A DNA stretch of 24,628 nucleotides from Mollicutes bacterium (GTDB lineage: Bacteria > Bacillota_I > Bacilli_A > RF39 > UBA660): NCBI GenBank assembly GCA_012841465.1, contig DUUS01000069.1, positions 1-24,628 of the forward strand, in the 5' to 3' direction. Below are positions 15,051-21,957 of the stretch, one piece after another. Both the position numbers and the translations under genes were made by a program. The notes under the pieces are model-generated. The model was not told the origin of the DNA. It saw only the letters and a program-made list of their open reading frames with translations, and did not search any database. Every line of letters begins with the position of its first letter. Within the stretch, counting starts at the first letter, position 1.

Positions 15051-15992
15051 ATGAAATTAGATGTAGTAATCCCCTGCTTTAATGAAGAAGGAAATTTAAA
15101 TTTACTTTTCGACTCACTAACTAAGCACCTTGATGATATCCATTATAATTTAATTTTTGTTAATGATGGATCGAGCGATAAAACATTTGATGTACTAAAA
15201 GAGTTATATAATAAAAGTCCTGATAAAGTAAAAGTAATTAATTTAAGCCGAAACTTTGGACAAGATGCAGCAACATATGCTGGCTTAAAACACTCTACTG
15301 CAGAGTATGTTGTTTCTATTGATGCAGATATGCAGCACGATCCACAGTACTTAAGTAAGATGGTAAGATTCTTAGATGAAAATAAAGAATATGACCAGAT
15401 TTCTATGGTTAATAAAAATCGAAATAAAGAAAATGCCTTTATTAAGTTTTTAAAAAAATCTTTTTATCATATTATTAATAAAATAAGTGACACTAAATTT
15501 GTGAGTGGTGCATCAGATTTTAGAATGTATCGCCGGCAAGTAGTAGAGGCAATTGTTAGTTTAGAAGAAAAAAATAGATTTTCAAAAGGCTTATCATCTT
15601 GGATTGGCTTTAACACTTATTATATGGAATACGAAGTAAATGAAAGACATAGTGGAAAAACAAAATATCCATTAATGGCTCAATTCAAATATGCTTTTGA
15701 AGGAATTGTTAACTTTAGTGTAAAGCCAATTAGAGCCATTTCTAAATTCGGTTTATTCATCTCATTTATTTCATTTATATATTTAGTTTATATAATAATA
15801 AAATCCTTAATTTTAAAAATAAGTATCGCTACTATCACTACTTTAATATTTGTAATTATTCTATTAGGTGGTGTTCAATTAATAGCTATTGGTTTAATTG
15901 GAGAATACCTAACCAGAACTTTTACTGAAACAAAAAAAAGACCTATCTATATTATTAAAGATAAATTAGGTCTTAATGATGAAATCTTATAA
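15051..15992 (+). CDS. Membrane-anchored family-2 glycosyltransferase (GtrB/DPM1-like)
   Basis: A 313-aa enzyme with a GT-A catalytic domain in residues 1-~225: VVIPCFNEEGNL, the nucleotide-binding NDGSSDKT (38-45), the metal-binding DADMQHDP (91-98) and SGASDFRMYRRQ (152-163). Two membrane helices follow (about 233-251 and 262-285), with a short basic cytoplasmic tail. This layout is that of polyprenyl-phosphate glycosyltransferases, which move a sugar from UDP-sugar to undecaprenyl phosphate for envelope glycosylation. The exact sugar cannot be read. Its start depends on the hairpin-bridged ribosome site at 15010-15042. It ends next to the convergent rubredoxin-like gene. Confidence 0.9.
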   Translation: MKLDVVIPCFNEEGNLNLLFDSLTKHLDDIHYNLIFVNDGSSDKTFDVLKELYNKSPDKVKVINLSRNFGQDAATYAGLKHSTAEYVVSIDADMQHDPQYLSKMVRFLDENKEYDQISMVNKNRNKENAFIKFLKKSFYHIINKISDTKFVSGASDFRMYRRQVVEAIVSLEEKNRFSKGLSSWIGFNTYYMEYEVNERHSGKTKYPLMAQFKYAFEGIVNFSVKPIRAISKFGLFISFISFIYLVYIIIKSLILKISIATITTLIFVIILLGGVQLIAIGLIGEYLTRTFTETKKRPIYIIKDKLGLNDEIL

Positions 15993-16106
15993 TTATTCTT
16001 TTATTTCTTCAAATTCAAATTTGGTTACTCCACATACTGGACAAAAATATCCATCAGGAAATTCTCCTTCATGAATAAAACCACAAACTTTACATTTATA
16101 TTTCAT
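15993..16106 (-). CDS. Rubredoxin-like small protein, 37 aa
   Basis: The 37-aa product, starting MKYKCKVCGFIHEGEF, has two CxxCG knuckles (C5-K-V-C8-G and C22-P-V-C25-G), with an acidic Phe/Glu-rich C-terminus. This is the iron-binding core of a rubredoxin, shorter than typical 52-aa rubredoxins and like the rubredoxin tail of rubrerythrins. It would bind one iron and carry electrons, perhaps to oxygen or peroxide detoxification. ATG 16106 is preferred to ATG 16112 because AGGAG lies 6 nt before the former and abuts the latter. Its stop is directly adjacent to that of the convergent glycosyltransferase. Confidence 0.8.
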   Translation of the reverse strand: MKYKCKVCGFIHEGEFPDGYFCPVCGVTKFEFEEIKE

Positions 16107-16141
16107 ATTCATCTCCTATAATTATATTACCAATTTAATTT

Positions 16142-16174
16142 AAAAAAGACAATTATTATTTTTTGTCTTTTTTT
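16142..16174. terminator. Bidirectional intrinsic terminator
   Basis: AAAAAAGACAA at 16142-16152 pairs perfectly with TTGTCTTTTTT at 16163-16173 around a 10-nt loop, with T runs on both strands. On the minus strand it ends the uppP operon, overlapping the stop of the 259-aa gene. On the + strand it can end glycosyltransferase transcripts that read across the rubredoxin-like gene. Confidence 0.75.
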
Positions 16175-16952
16175 AATTACTTAATTCACCATAAGTACTT
16201 ACTTCAATACCAGTTATTAATTCTTTAGTCTTACTTCCTATATTATATATTGAAATAGATTTCTTTAAATTTTCTTTTATCTCTTTAATATCAATTTTAA
16301 TTTTATTTAAATCTTTAATATCTTCTTCTAACAATGTATCTATATCAACTAAATATACATCAGTATTGGAATTAATAATAAAATTATGGAGTGCTCTTAT
16401 ATTTAAAGCATTTTGAATAGTCTCTTCCTTAGTAACAAATGTTACTAGTTCTATTTCCTTACTATTATATATTTCAATTAATCTATCTTTATTTATTAAA
16501 TTATAATCAGTAAAAGATATTTCCATTAAATCTGTGTAATCTTCTTCGTTTAAATTATTCTTTTTAATAAAATCAGCTTTAATAGCTTCCTTTTCACTAG
16601 GATAAAAAACATTTTCTTCTCCATTTATAGTCATAACGAGTTTATTATCACTAGCACTAACAATATATAACTTATTTGCGCTTATATGACAATTAAGTTT
16701 TATAACATTAATACTACGATTATACCTAAAACTCTCGCAAGAAGAAAAAGGTTCAAGTTGTTTTCCATCTTCTTTATTGAAGTAAGAAAATTTCTGATTT
16801 TCAAAATTAAGAACACTTACCCTACTACCTTCTACTTTATACCAGTCTAGATCACTAATTGATTTATCAAGTTCATCACTGAAGTCATAAATTACTAAAC
16901 CAAATAGAAATAATATTACTAGTACAATAATCATGATAATATTTTGTTTCAT
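16173..16952 (-). CDS. Single-pass membrane-anchored protein of unknown function, 259 aa
   Basis: I do not recognise the family. Residues 5-22 are one hydrophobic helix, so the rest is probably outside the membrane. Residues ~36-115 form a beta-rich part with two cysteines (C72, C88) that could make a disulfide. Residues ~150-235 alternate strand and helix in a way reminiscent of a thioredoxin-like fold, but no CxxC motif exists, so that is only a guess. It starts 13 nt after uppP and shares its transcript, which suggests an envelope role. Confidence 0.6.
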   Translation of the reverse strand: MKQNIIMIIVLVILFLFGLVIYDFSDELDKSISDLDWYKVEGSRVSVLNFENQKFSYFNKEDGKQLEPFSSCESFRYNRSINVIKLNCHISANKLYIVSASDNKLVMTINGEENVFYPSEKEAIKADFIKKNNLNEEDYTDLMEISFTDYNLINKDRLIEIYNSKEIELVTFVTKEETIQNALNIRALHNFIINSNTDVYLVDIDTLLEEDIKDLNKIKIDIKEIKENLKKSISIYNIGSKTKELITGIEVSTYGELSN

Positions 16953-16965
16953 GTTTCCACCACAC

Positions 16966-17784
16966 TTAATTTATAAGAAAATATAATATAACTACAAGTC
17001 CTAAGATTATTCGATAATAACCAAAAACTTTAAAATCATTTTTCTTAATGTATTTTAATAAAAATTTAATTGAGATAATCGAGACAATAAATGCTACTAT
17101 CATACCAACAATTAAAATTGCTACTTCACTTAATGTCCATAAAAAACCAAACTTTAATAACTTAATTAATGAAGCTCCAAACATAACCGGAACTGCTAAG
17201 TAAAAAGTATAACTAGTTGCTGTGCTTCTGTCAAGCCCTATGATTAAAGCTCCAATTATTGTTGCTCCACTTCTACTTGTTCCTGGTATTAAAGCAAGAA
17301 CTTGAAACAGACCAATTATTAATGCATCTCTGTAAGATATTTCACTTACTTTTTTAACTCTTATTTTTTTTCCATTTTGAGTGTTTTCTACCTTAATAAA
17401 CCAAAGCCCATAAATAATAAGCATAAGAGCTACTACCCATGAATTATAAAATAATCTATCAATAGTATCATCAAAAGGAATTCCTATTATAGCAGCAGGC
17501 ACGCATGATATTATGATCTTTTTCCATAAATCAAATGTTTCATTTGTTTCTTCTTTTGTTTTATTAAATCCAAAGGGAAATATTTTTTTAAAAAAGAGAA
17601 CAACTACCGCCATAATAGCTCCTAGCTGGATCACAACTAGAAACATTTCAAAGAAGGCATCTGTTACATCTAATTTTAAAAATTCTTCAGCAAGAATCAT
17701 ATGTCCGGTGCTACTTATTGGGAGCCACTCTGTCACCCCTTCAATTATACCAAGTATAATTGTTTTTATTATGTCGATAAACAT
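16966..17784 (-). CDS. uppP: Undecaprenyl-diphosphatase (UppP/BacA)
   Basis: A 272-aa multipass enzyme that dephosphorylates undecaprenyl diphosphate and so recycles the lipid carrier for peptidoglycan and other wall polymers. It also gives bacitracin tolerance. Both signatures are present: GIIEGVTEWLPISSTGH (about 12-28) and PGTSRSG (167-173). Around eight hydrophobic segments fit the family. A strong GGAGG site precedes ATG 17784. It heads a two-gene operon with the 259-aa membrane-anchored protein. It fits functionally with the nearby polyprenyl-phosphate glycosyltransferase. Confidence 0.95.
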   Translation of the reverse strand: MFIDIIKTIILGIIEGVTEWLPISSTGHMILAEEFLKLDVTDAFFEMFLVVIQLGAIMAVVVLFFKKIFPFGFNKTKEETNETFDLWKKIIISCVPAAIIGIPFDDTIDRLFYNSWVVALMLIIYGLWFIKVENTQNGKKIRVKKVSEISYRDALIIGLFQVLALIPGTSRSGATIIGALIIGLDRSTATSYTFYLAVPVMFGASLIKLLKFGFLWTLSEVAILIVGMIVAFIVSIISIKFLLKYIKKNDFKVFGYYRIILGLVVILYFLIN

Positions 17785-17801
17785 ATGCCCCCTCCTCTCT
17801 A

Positions 17802-17810
17802 ATTATATCA
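17802..17810 (-). promoter_or_regulatory. Extended -10 promoter of uppP
   Basis: TGATATAAT on the minus strand is a TGn-extended -10 about 18 nt before the uppP ATG. No good -35 is present. The transcript would start near 17795, within or next to the GGAGG region, so the leader would be very short. Confidence 0.45.
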
Positions 17811-17822
17811 TATTACGATAAT

Positions 17823-17846
17823 TTAAAAATATATTTGTATTTTTAA
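17823..17846 (-). terminator. AT-only hairpin after the dehydrogenase gene, possible weak terminator
   Basis: TTAAAAATA at 17823-17831 pairs with TATTTTTAA at 17838-17846, a perfect 9-bp stem with a 6-nt loop, 8 nt after the dehydrogenase stop on the minus strand. It contains no G-C pair and lacks a separate T tract, so termination here may be incomplete and read into uppP. Confidence 0.4.
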
Positions 17847-17853
17847 CTGTAAA

Positions 17854-18606
17854 CTACTTATTTTTTCTTTTCTGGATTCTATAGGTTATTTTTAATAATA
17901 ACTTTCTAGGCAGTAACCTTATTAAAAAGATTCCTGTTTTCATTTTAAATGTCGGTACTATTATTAACTTTCCTTTAAGCATATTATCAATGCCTACTCT
18001 AGCTACATACTCTGGTGTTAAACCTTTTACATTAAAAGTTCCTCCCGCAACTTTATTAAAATTTGTATTTACAGGTCCTGGAGCAAGGAGGCTTATTTTA
18101 ACCCTGCTTTTTTTTACTTTAAGTTCCTCATATATCGCAAGAGTAAGAGCTGTTATATAATTTTTAGTCGCATAATAAGTACTAAGGTAAGGTCCTGATA
18201 AAAAACCAGCAGATGAAGATACATTTAAGATATAACCTTCATCTTTTAAAATAAAATCTTTTAAAAATAGCTTAGTTAAAATATGATATCCTTTAATATT
18301 TAAATCAATCATTTTAAGTTCAGCATTTAAATCAGTTTCATCAAAATATCCAAAAAGTCCGAAAGCCGCATTATTAACTAAAAGACTAATGTTTTCATCT
18401 TTAGTCTTTTCGTATAAATTAATTACTTCTTTTTCTTCACTTAAGTCACAAATTATAACCTTAGAATCTTTACACTCTTTTTTTACTTCATTTAATTTAT
18501 CAAGATTACGACCAACTAATATTAAACTATAACCAAGTTTATTTAAATATAAGGATATTTCTTTTCCAATACCACTACTTGCTCCAGTTATTAAGGCTTT
18601 TTTCAT
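17854..18606 (-). CDS. Short-chain dehydrogenase/reductase
   Basis: A 250-aa Rossmann-fold oxidoreductase. The NAD(P)-binding GASSGIG (8-14), the NNAAFG motif (78-83), catalytic SSS around 130-132 and YYATK (144-148) giving YxxxK, and LAPGPVNTNF are all present. It is of the classical YqjQ/DltE-like subgroup, with a basic C-terminal end (RLLPRKLLLK...) that may touch the membrane. Substrate unknown. It begins 1 nt after the 725-aa membrane protein gene ends, so the two form an operon and are probably coupled. Confidence 0.9.
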   Translation of the reverse strand: MKKALITGASSGIGKEISLYLNKLGYSLILVGRNLDKLNEVKKECKDSKVIICDLSEEKEVINLYEKTKDENISLLVNNAAFGLFGYFDETDLNAELKMIDLNIKGYHILTKLFLKDFILKDEGYILNVSSSAGFLSGPYLSTYYATKNYITALTLAIYEELKVKKSRVKISLLAPGPVNTNFNKVAGGTFNVKGLTPEYVARVGIDNMLKGKLIIVPTFKMKTGIFLIRLLPRKLLLKITYRIQKRKNK

Positions 18607-18607
18607 C

Positions 18608-20785
18608 TTACTTATCTTTCTTATTTATTTCTTTATAAGTAACAAAGCCAATCATCAAGAGCCCTCCAATTAGTAAATAAAGCCACATAGGAATCTCCGT
18701 TAGTAAATTTCTTAGCCTGTAGATTATATTAATTATTGTAATTGCTATACCAACTGTAAACAGTGATTTATAAGTTTTTACTAAATAACCAATTACGATT
18801 GATACAAGTCCTATTAAACCAACGAATAAACCTGTCAGCCAAGAACCTGTAAAAATAACTGAAAGAACTATTAATGATACAAGAATTGATGCTACTTTAT
18901 CTTTCTTGTCTTCATCTTTAATTATATTATTTCCAATTACATAAACTAAATATAAATAATATAGAGTCCTAATAATATTTTTAATTTCCAGATCAACATT
19001 TAAATAATAGGTAAATCTATATATTGGAAGAACTGCTACAAACTTAACTATATTTACAAGTTTATTATCATTTTTAACAAGTACTCCAATTACACTATAA
19101 ACTATAAGAACAATTAATGCCTTTTCAGTTGCCTCTAAATTAAAGAAAGTTAACTGGTTTATAATCGCAAATAAAGTAAGTAGTAAATAAATAAATGTCG
19201 GTATTTTTAACTTTTCATATTCAACATTAGAAATTAAATATGGTGCAAATGATAAAGCTAATATTAAAAGCATTACATATTGATCAAGTATACTAACTGA
19301 AAGAGTGCTTATTAAAAGAATAATCAGAAATGAATAAAAGAAATGAGCTTTCTCTTTAAATTCTCTAAAAGATATATAAATAAGAAGCATAGCAAGTGAT
19401 GCAAATGGATTAATCCAAGATGGTTCTATATTAAAATAATCAAGTCTAAATACTCCTAGTACTAATAATAAAACTTTATATGCAAGTAAATTATGTTCAA
19501 ATAACTTAATATTTGTTTCTTTACTTATTACTCGATAAACTAAATTACTTATTACTAAAAATGAACTTACAAATACTGAAGGAACAAAATATTCGTTTTG
19601 AGTTGTATTTAAAAACAATGCAAACATTCCTATATTATACAAAGCAGCAAGATTACTTAAATAATATTCTTTTTTAGAATCGCTATATATATTTAAAGAA
19701 AGAATATAAATTACCGAATAAACTCCTGCTAAAAGTACACATTTAAAGTCCATATCGATATTTAAATTAAAGATTGAAACTACTGGAAGTACGATTATTA
19801 AAATAGCATTAAAGGTATCAATCATTTTATCATTTTCATTATAATTAAATCTAAATAAATTAAAAACTAATACAAGACCTAATATCAGTGGTAGATACTG
19901 ATTTGTATAATCCATAACATAATAGATACTTAAAATACTAACAATATAAATAAGTATTTTACTAAATAATGATGAACCTTTATTTAAATTAAGATAATTA
20001 ATAAGTGATCCAATAAGAGCAAAGACTACTAGTATATATTCAATCCCAAGCTTAAAGTGACTCATAATTAGTCCGCCTGATAAACTTAATAAAAAGTAAG
20101 GAACCAATTTAAGTTCTTCTTTATTTATTTTACTATTTATAAAATAAATAATAACCGATGTAAATAAACTAAGTGATGCATAAAATATTTTACTTCCTTC
20201 ACCATCAATTGAAAACCAAGGACCAATAAGACCAAAATAACCAATTGATAAAAAACTAAAGATTAAAAATAAATTAGTTAAGATAAAATAAATAAATGCA
20301 CTAGTCTTAATCTTTAACTTAGTATTTGTTATATAATAAAGAATACCAAATATACCTGACATTATTAATAAAAATACAAATTTAAAAAAGTCAGACACTT
20401 CATTCCAAGAAGTAGTAGCAAATAATAAACCAGCAAGTATTACCATTCCAACACCAAGCTTTAATAAAATATCAATTCTTTTGGTTTCTGGATCTATTTT
20501 TTCTTTAACTTTTATTTCCTTTTTTAAATCTTTTTTAGATTCAAGTGAAATTAAAGCTAAAAGACCTGGGATAAAATTAATAAATAAATTAATAATAGCA
20601 GATGCAATAATAAATTTTCTTTGTTCAAGTGCAAATTTTTCATCAATAGCACTATACAAATAAATGATTCCAGCAATTATTAAAAATATTGTAAATATTA
20701 AATGTCCCACTCCCACTCCGTTTACAATATTAAGTAGTGCATGCATAAAGTTAATTACGGCAGCACCGATTAAAAAATTCTTCAT
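18608..20785 (-). CDS. Large multipass membrane protein of unknown function, 725 aa
   Basis: Almost the whole protein is hydrophobic, with about 20 predicted membrane segments. A short charged cytoplasmic stretch (~85-105, rich in Lys and Glu) separates an N-terminal four-helix part from the rest. The pattern resembles the DUF2157/DUF4401-type proteins of Gram-positives, but I cannot confirm that. No transporter or enzyme motif is evident. It shares a transcript with the downstream dehydrogenase. The gene is intact, with a weak TATAAT promoter just upstream. Confidence 0.7.
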   Translation of the reverse strand: MKNFLIGAAVINFMHALLNIVNGVGVGHLIFTIFLIIAGIIYLYSAIDEKFALEQRKFIIASAIINLFINFIPGLLALISLESKKDLKKEIKVKEKIDPETKRIDILLKLGVGMVILAGLLFATTSWNEVSDFFKFVFLLIMSGIFGILYYITNTKLKIKTSAFIYFILTNLFLIFSFLSIGYFGLIGPWFSIDGEGSKIFYASLSLFTSVIIYFINSKINKEELKLVPYFLLSLSGGLIMSHFKLGIEYILVVFALIGSLINYLNLNKGSSLFSKILIYIVSILSIYYVMDYTNQYLPLILGLVLVFNLFRFNYNENDKMIDTFNAILIIVLPVVSIFNLNIDMDFKCVLLAGVYSVIYILSLNIYSDSKKEYYLSNLAALYNIGMFALFLNTTQNEYFVPSVFVSSFLVISNLVYRVISKETNIKLFEHNLLAYKVLLLVLGVFRLDYFNIEPSWINPFASLAMLLIYISFREFKEKAHFFYSFLIILLISTLSVSILDQYVMLLILALSFAPYLISNVEYEKLKIPTFIYLLLTLFAIINQLTFFNLEATEKALIVLIVYSVIGVLVKNDNKLVNIVKFVAVLPIYRFTYYLNVDLEIKNIIRTLYYLYLVYVIGNNIIKDEDKKDKVASILVSLIVLSVIFTGSWLTGLFVGLIGLVSIVIGYLVKTYKSLFTVGIAITIINIIYRLRNLLTEIPMWLYLLIGGLLMIGFVTYKEINKKDK

Positions 20786-20810
20786 ATACTCCTCTTCTTT
20801 CGTTAGTATA

Positions 20811-20816
20811 ATTATA
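20811..20816 (-). promoter_or_regulatory. Probable -10 box for the 725-aa gene
   Basis: TATAAT occurs 25 nt before the ATG on the minus strand, preceded directly by TG. The -35 is poor (TTTTTA at 17 nt). It follows the terminator of the OapA-like gene, so this operon probably starts here. Confidence 0.45.
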
Positions 20817-20829
20817 CATGATATTTAAA

Positions 20830-20857
20830 GAAATAAAAAGCACTTTAATAAAATGCT
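20830..20857 (-). terminator. Intrinsic terminator of the RNA/OapA-like unit
   Basis: On the minus strand AGCATTTT pairs with AAAGTGCT through an 8-bp stem with one T-G pair and a 3-nt loop (20839-20857), followed by TTTTTATTTCTTT. The stem begins inside the stop codon of the OapA-like gene. Confidence 0.8.
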
Positions 20858-21383
20858 ATTTTTGTTTTCTGAATTTAAAGAAATACACAGATTTTCCAAT
20901 TGTATAAATAATTTTATCAGCGTTTTTAAGTGCTACTTCTTTAAATAAAGATTTACCGCCAACAGTTAAAGCTGAAACAAGTGAACCAATTATTACCGAA
21001 GCAAGAGTAATAGAAATGGGGGTCTTATCAGCTAAACTAAATGCTAAAACAGCACTTAAACTTCCACTTACTATTCCACATATATCACCAAATACGTCTA
21101 AACATAAATTAGATATCTCAGCTTTTTTTCTTAAAATATTTATTGCTTCAGTAGATCCTTTTATCTTTTTAGATCTCATTGCATGAAATGATGATTCATT
21201 ACTTGTAAGCACGCTCGTTCCAATCATGTCAAAAAGAACCCCGATTGCAATTACAAAACCTAGCAATAAAAATATTACTAATAAATTGGCGTTGTAAGCG
21301 ATACTATTTGATACAAAAGTGAAGATAATTGATAACAAAAAAGTCATAAAAAAAACTTTATAAATCCAGTTATTTTTCTTCAT
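20856..21383 (-). CDS. oapA: Four-helix basic membrane protein, probable OapA (OLE RNA-associated protein)
   Basis: A 175-aa protein with four hydrophobic helices (about 10-29, 33-53, 99-118, 124-142), a charged cytoplasmic loop (~60-95) and a Lys-rich C-terminus. The pattern FDMIG (51-55), FHAM (66-69), DVFGDICGI (96-104) and ALTVGGK (138-144) matches OapA, the Firmicutes membrane protein that binds OLE RNA, as I recall it. The gene is directly downstream of a long structured RNA on the same strand, the usual OLE-oapA arrangement. GGAGG at 21388-21392 lies 4 nt before the ATG and could pair with AACCAT at 21408-21413. It ends in a terminator. A homology search would settle it. Confidence 0.7.
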   Translation of the reverse strand: MKKNNWIYKVFFMTFLLSIIFTFVSNSIAYNANLLVIFLLLGFVIAIGVLFDMIGTSVLTSNESSFHAMRSKKIKGSTEAINILRKKAEISNLCLDVFGDICGIVSGSLSAVLAFSLADKTPISITLASVIIGSLVSALTVGGKSLFKEVALKNADKIIYTIGKSVYFFKFRKQK

Positions 21384-21424
21384 TTAACCTCCATAAAGTT
21401 TTTTTAAATGGTTTATTATAAATT

Positions 21425-21862
21425 AATCTTACGGCTTAGGTCGAGTAGACTTTCTCTTATTTCCAACCATAGGTTACCCAGAGGCGATTTCTCTTTATAG
21501 AAATAATCTAATTGTCACCATATTAGAGACTCGATTGCCTTTTAGTCCGTACTGTATTCTTTATAATAAATACACGCTAGAGATTTTCTCTGACATAAAT
21601 TAACTATTCTTATTCGCTTTTGCAATTATAATTTCATAACTAATGTTAATCCCAAATAACCACTCACGACATGAATCAAATAATAATATTGGCGCAACTA
21701 TAGGGTCAGATCCGTATGCCTTTACGGTTTTCCCGATAGTTTTAAATCGTACATTCGCCCTACCTTGGGCAGATAAAGCAAATACACAAAGTGCCTAGTT
21801 ATCAATTGATGAATTTTTAGCCCCATCTTCAAATAGTATTTATGACTAGCATAGTGCACCAC
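21425..21862 (-). ncRNA. Long structured non-coding RNA, probable OLE-like RNA
   Basis: The 574-nt gap between the OapA-like gene and the carboxypeptidase has no gene but encodes, on the minus strand, a dense set of helices. Long-range: TACGG/CCGTA (21430-21434/21547-21551), AGG/CCT (21438-21440/21538-21540) and TCGAGT/ACTCGA (21441-21446/21529-21534). These close a domain with inner hairpins at 21465-21475, 21487-21504 and 21507-21527. Others: 21554-21573, 21579-21591, 21757-21770, a 9-pair helix 21696-21741 enclosing CCGTA/TACGG at 21712-21727, and a 5' helix 21791-21799/21845-21859. A promoter and the OapA-like gene flank it. At ~440 nt it would be shorter than typical OLE RNA (~600 nt). 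Confidence 0.7.
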
Positions 21863-21868
21863 AAATAA

Positions 21869-21897
21869 ATTATAGCACAATATTTAGAAATTTTCTA
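21869..21897 (-). promoter_or_regulatory. Promoter of the structured RNA/OapA-like unit
   Basis: On the minus strand TATAAT (21874-21869) with a TGC extended -10 lies 17 nt after TAGAAA (21897-21892), which matches the -35 consensus at 4 of 6 positions. Transcription would start near 21862 and read through the structured RNA into the membrane-protein gene. Confidence 0.7.
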
Positions 21898-21957
21898 GTA
21901 TGCTATGTAATATTGTATGAATTATTATCATTTTAAACACAATAATAAGGAAAATAT

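Noticed and set aside
21425..21862. Other large RNAs such as ROOL or GOLLD
   Set aside because: Those are usually tied to tRNA arrays or phage. Here the flanking gene is an OapA-like membrane protein, which favours OLE, but the alternative cannot be fully excluded without a covariance search.
21384..21957. tmRNA or RNase P RNA in the long gap
   Set aside because: No tmRNA T-arm (GGTTCGA-type), no encoded CCA end and no tag-peptide reading frame are visible on either strand. The word AGAGAAAGTC resembles a conserved RNase P segment but lies near the 3' end of the transcript, where that segment cannot be.
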